DNA from: SABI01 sp963677695
GTDB taxonomy: Bacteria; Spirochaetota; Spirochaetia; Sphaerochaetales; Sphaerochaetaceae
Assembly: GCA_963677695.2 (NCBI GenBank)
Contig: CAXXUJ010000001.1
Span: 1,674,001-1,738,000, forward strand
Length of the DNA stretch: 64,000 nt
Direction of reading: 5' to 3'
The notes below the pieces were generated by a model. That model was given only the letters and a program-made list of their open reading frames with translations. It had not been told where the DNA came from and searched no databases. The position numbers were made by a program, and so were the translations under genes. Shown here piece after piece: positions 61,886 to 64,000 of this stretch. Position 1 is the first letter of the stretch. The number at the start of each line of letters is the position of its first letter.

Positions 61886-62386
61886 ATGAATAAGAGAGCA
61901 ACCGTAGTTTTACTGGCCTTGATATTTTTAATGATGAGCGGATCTGTCTTCGCCTACGGCGGATACAGGGGATCTTTCCAGCTTGATGACCAGGCGGTCA
62001 CGACCGATACCGAAAGTGATGAAGTCACCTGGGGTCCCGGTTCACGATTCCACCTGACTGATGATGTTACTCCTCAGTATGGAATGAGAGCTGTAAGTGA
62101 TGATAACCTCCGAGAACCTGCACAGGGAACAATGAGATCTTCACGTGGAATACATACCGTGAACAGTACGAGCGGGCCGAGCAGGATGTCACAGGGAAAG
62201 AGCAGAAACGTTTCAGTTTCTACCAGAGGATCAAAGGGACAGGCCAATCAGGCAAGTTATAATCGTATGGACCCTGAAGATTGCCTCTACCTCGAAACAG
62301 GAGCGCGTCAGTACCTGAACCAGTCTGATACTGAAGCCTTTACAGGACGTCAGGGCTCAGGCAGAATGGGAAGAGCCGGTTTCTAA
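61886..62386 (+). CDS. secreted hypothetical protein
   Basis: Not recognised. 166 residues with a clear signal peptide (MNKRATVVLLALIFLMMSGSVFA) and a mature part rich in Gly, Ser, Arg, Asp and Gln, probably largely disordered. The only cysteine is in MDPEDCLYLETGARQYLN, which may be a small ordered motif. GGAG precedes the ATG. It is 13 bases upstream of the DUF2202 gene, so the two are likely co-transcribed and co-exported. Confidence 0.7.
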   Translation: MNKRATVVLLALIFLMMSGSVFAYGGYRGSFQLDDQAVTTDTESDEVTWGPGSRFHLTDDVTPQYGMRAVSDDNLREPAQGTMRSSRGIHTVNSTSGPSRMSQGKSRNVSVSTRGSKGQANQASYNRMDPEDCLYLETGARQYLNQSDTEAFTGRQGSGRMGRAGF

Positions 62387-62399
62387 GGAGGACTGAACA

Positions 62400-63083
62400 A
62401 TGAATACAGCAAAGAAAATTGGAATCATAGCCGTCATGGCAGTTATAGCGGGAACTTCCTTCCTCTTCGCAGAAGGAGTTCAGGAAATCCAGAGCCCATC
62501 ATCAGCACAGCCTGCAGCAGATGAAACGACTGTCGCCAGCGATGACCACGGCGTCACCTACATGAGAGAAGAAGAGAAGCTTGCACGTGATGTGTACCTC
62601 GCTCTCTTTGACATCTGGGGTATTCGTACTTTTGAGAATATCGCACAGGCAGAACAGCAGCACATGGATTCCGTTGCCTATCTGATGGACCAGCAGGGTA
62701 TTGAAGATACCGTAGCCTATGCAGCACCCGGAGAATTCACCATTCCTGCAATCAAGGACCTGTACAATTCACTGGTAGAGCAGGGTTCCAAGTCAGCAAT
62801 TGATGCACTGAAGGTCGGAACTCTCATTGAGGACCTTGATATCGCAGACCTGGAAGAGTATCTTGCAGGTACCACAGACCCTCTTACCATTCAAGTGTAC
62901 GAAAGACTTATCGCAGGAAGCGAACAGCACATGAGAGCTTTCATGAATCAGCTTGCGATGTACGGTGAAACCTACGAAGCACAGTTTATCAGCCAGGAAA
63001 GAATGGATGATATTCTCGGAAGTTCCATGGGAATGGGAGGTCCTTCCAATCAGAGGGGCGGCCACCACGGCGGAAGAAACTGA
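62400..63083 (+). CDS. secreted DUF2202 ferritin-like protein
   Basis: A 227-residue protein with signal peptide (about 1-25, ending FLFA) and a DUF2202 ferritin-like four-helix domain: YMREEEKLARDVYLALFDIWG, ENIAQAEQQHMDSVAYLM, and RLIAGSEQHMRAF contain paired E...EXXH-type residues that could bind a di-metal site. A Gly/His-rich tail (GGHHGGRN) could bind metals. Role unknown; members are common in archaea and anaerobes. AGGAGG ribosome site. Confidence 0.85.
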   Translation: MNTAKKIGIIAVMAVIAGTSFLFAEGVQEIQSPSSAQPAADETTVASDDHGVTYMREEEKLARDVYLALFDIWGIRTFENIAQAEQQHMDSVAYLMDQQGIEDTVAYAAPGEFTIPAIKDLYNSLVEQGSKSAIDALKVGTLIEDLDIADLEEYLAGTTDPLTIQVYERLIAGSEQHMRAFMNQLAMYGETYEAQFISQERMDDILGSSMGMGGPSNQRGGHHGGRN

Positions 63084-63107
63084 TTCTTCCCCTTTAGAAT
63101 ATATCAC

Positions 63108-63142
63108 ACAGCCGGAAAAAAACTTTCCGGCTGTAATTTTTT
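63108..63142 (+). terminator. rho-independent terminator after the DUF2202 gene
   Basis: ACAGCCGGAAA and TTTCCGGCTGT pair perfectly over AAAAC, followed by AATTTTTT. Confidence 0.93.
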
Positions 63143-63184
63143 GTCTTCTCAGTTGTTTTAAGTAGTGAAGCAAGGAGGTGAGCC

Positions 63185-63262
63185 ATGATAAGAATAAAGT
63201 ATTGTGTTCTTGCCGGTATTCTCACCGCTGTCCTGATAGTGCTTGTCGCTGTCGGCGGCTAG
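63185..63262 (+). CDS. 25-residue membrane microprotein
   Basis: ATG to TAG encodes 25 residues: a short basic start (MIRIKYCV) and one hydrophobic segment of about 18 residues (LAGILTAVLIVLVAVGG). A full AAGGAGGTG ribosome site precedes the ATG by four bases, the best in this neighbourhood, supporting real translation. It resembles small bacterial stress-membrane peptides only in general form; no family is claimed. Confidence 0.55.
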   Translation: MIRIKYCVLAGILTAVLIVLVAVGG

Positions 63263-63456
63263 AACAAGAATTTCCCCTTATTCTTATATGTTTAATATTA
63301 TAATGATCTCTATATGTGCCAATTCCCTCTCACTGAAGAGGGTTCTAATTATTTATTGACACAATGATTATCTTTGCACGATTGTTCTGATTTGTAATTC
63401 TCGAAAGTATCTACCACTTCGCGGAGTCGAACTTATCAATTTGTGAAAGAAATGTG

Positions 63457-63513
63457 TTGACAAATCCAACTTTACGCCATAATATCACTATATTATCAAA
63501 CATCAGATGTTTG
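63457..63513 (+). promoter_or_regulatory. promoter and operator of the TRAP-transporter gene
   Basis: TTGACA (63457-63462) and TAATAT (63480-63485) are 17 bases apart. Directly downstream, arms CAAACATC (63497-63504) and GATGTTTG (63506-63513) form a palindrome covering the probable start of transcription, a typical repressor site. The rest of the 341-base gap (63263-63603) is AT-rich; another TTGACA is at 63356. Confidence 0.6.
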
Positions 63514-63603
63514 TTGTTTGATTTATTAGTCAATATTTGGGGAACGATGATACATATGAGATTCTTTCCTCAATAGAATGAAAAAACCGCAAAAGGAGAC
63601 ATT

Positions 63604-64000
63604 ATGAAAAAGGTTCTAATCATTCTCGCAATTCTCGGATTGGTATTCGGTTCTCTCTCGGCTCAGGGTCAGGGAGAAGGTGGACAGGAAAAAGTTGTTC
63701 TTAAACTGGCAACAATTTATTCTCCAGACCACCCCGTTTCAGTTGGGTTAGATAATCTCGCAGCCACTGTTGCAGAGGAATCTAATGGTAGACTTGAGAT
63801 TCAGCATTTCCCGGCAGGTCAGCTTGGTGCTGAACCTTCAATTCACGAAGGTATGAGAAACGGCACAGTTGATATGGCAGTTATGGGAATCAGCGAAGTA
63901 GGAAAGAGATTCTCACCTGTTCTGGTATTTGATGCCCCGTTTATTTTCGAAGATGCAACACAGATGCTCAAGGCATTCAGCAGTGATCTTGGTCAGGAGC
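63604..64000 (+). CDS. TRAP transporter substrate-binding protein, DctP family (5' end)
   Basis: The first 132 residues of a periplasmic binding protein that continues past the window. Signal peptide MKKVLIILAILGLVFGSLSA, then the DctP pattern VVLKLATIYSPDHPVSVGLDNLA, FPAGQLGAEPSIHEGMRNGTVDMAVMG and FDAPFIFED. TRAP systems import carboxylates and similar compounds using ion gradients; the substrate is unknown and the membrane subunits should follow downstream. AAGGAG ribosome site. Confidence 0.93.
   Translation, partial: MKKVLIILAILGLVFGSLSAQGQGEGGQEKVVLKLATIYSPDHPVSVGLDNLAATVAEESNGRLEIQHFPAGQLGAEPSIHEGMRNGTVDMAVMGISEVGKRFSPVLVFDAPFIFEDATQMLKAFSSDLGQE

Overview
The window looks like chromosomal DNA of a spirochaete (Spirochaetota), probably an anaerobic or microaerophilic diazotroph. 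This is inferred from secreted proteins with short signal peptides ending in FAQGG/AEG-like stretches, the long (about 500-residue) spirochaete/chlamydia-type serine hydroxymethyltransferase, a DUF4954 protein, and a clostridial/archaeal-type nif operon of the kind known from termite-gut treponemes. Base composition is close to balanced. No rRNA, CRISPR array, phage or intact insertion sequence was seen. One tRNA (Arg, CCU) is present.

Layout. 0-4 kb: the end of a nucleoside/sugar ABC permease, a PfkB sugar kinase, a two-gene ArsP-like permease and an HMGL-type aldolase. 4.2-6.3 kb: a toxin-antitoxin graveyard, with a HEPN toxin beside a truncated MNT partner and an AbiEi antitoxin beside an AbiEii toxin carrying an in-frame stop. 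6.4-11 kb: tRNA-Arg, a CBS-ACT protein, an Smr protein, IF-1, a ZIP metal transporter, glyA and gcvH. 11.1-12.2 kb: decayed sequence containing a BspA-like fragment and the remains of a NarL-type two-component pair. 12.3-17.2 kb: a complete branched-chain amino-acid ABC transporter operon (livJHMGF, minus strand). 17.4-20.7 kb: a MutT-like hydrolase coupled to a PLD/SF2-helicase/DUF3427-like protein.

20.9-33 kb is the centrepiece. A short nifV and a GAF-type nifA lie behind one sigma-54 promoter, and nifH-nifI1-nifI2-nifD-nifK-nifE-nifN-nifB plus a 2Fe-2S ferredoxin lie behind a second. Together they encode the catalytic proteins, the cofactor scaffold and the core cofactor enzyme of a molybdenum nitrogenase, with both transcriptional (NifA, sigma-54) and post-translational (NifI1/NifI2) control. 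A perfect cre/LacI-type palindrome sits just upstream of the nifH promoter.

33-41 kb holds housekeeping and accessory genes: hydantoinase, trpS, azlCD and DUF4954. 41.5-50.7 kb is a fatty-acid synthesis locus with accBCDA and fabHDGFZV transcribed divergently from a shared 140-bp control region. 50.7-64 kb holds a radical-SAM DNA repair/modification protein, a Na/Pi cotransporter, a Phd-Uma2 fusion, an RHH-PIN toxin-antitoxin pair, an HD-GYP response regulator next to a large hybrid histidine kinase, an MFS transporter, a secreted-protein/DUF2202/microprotein group and the start of a TRAP-transporter binding protein.
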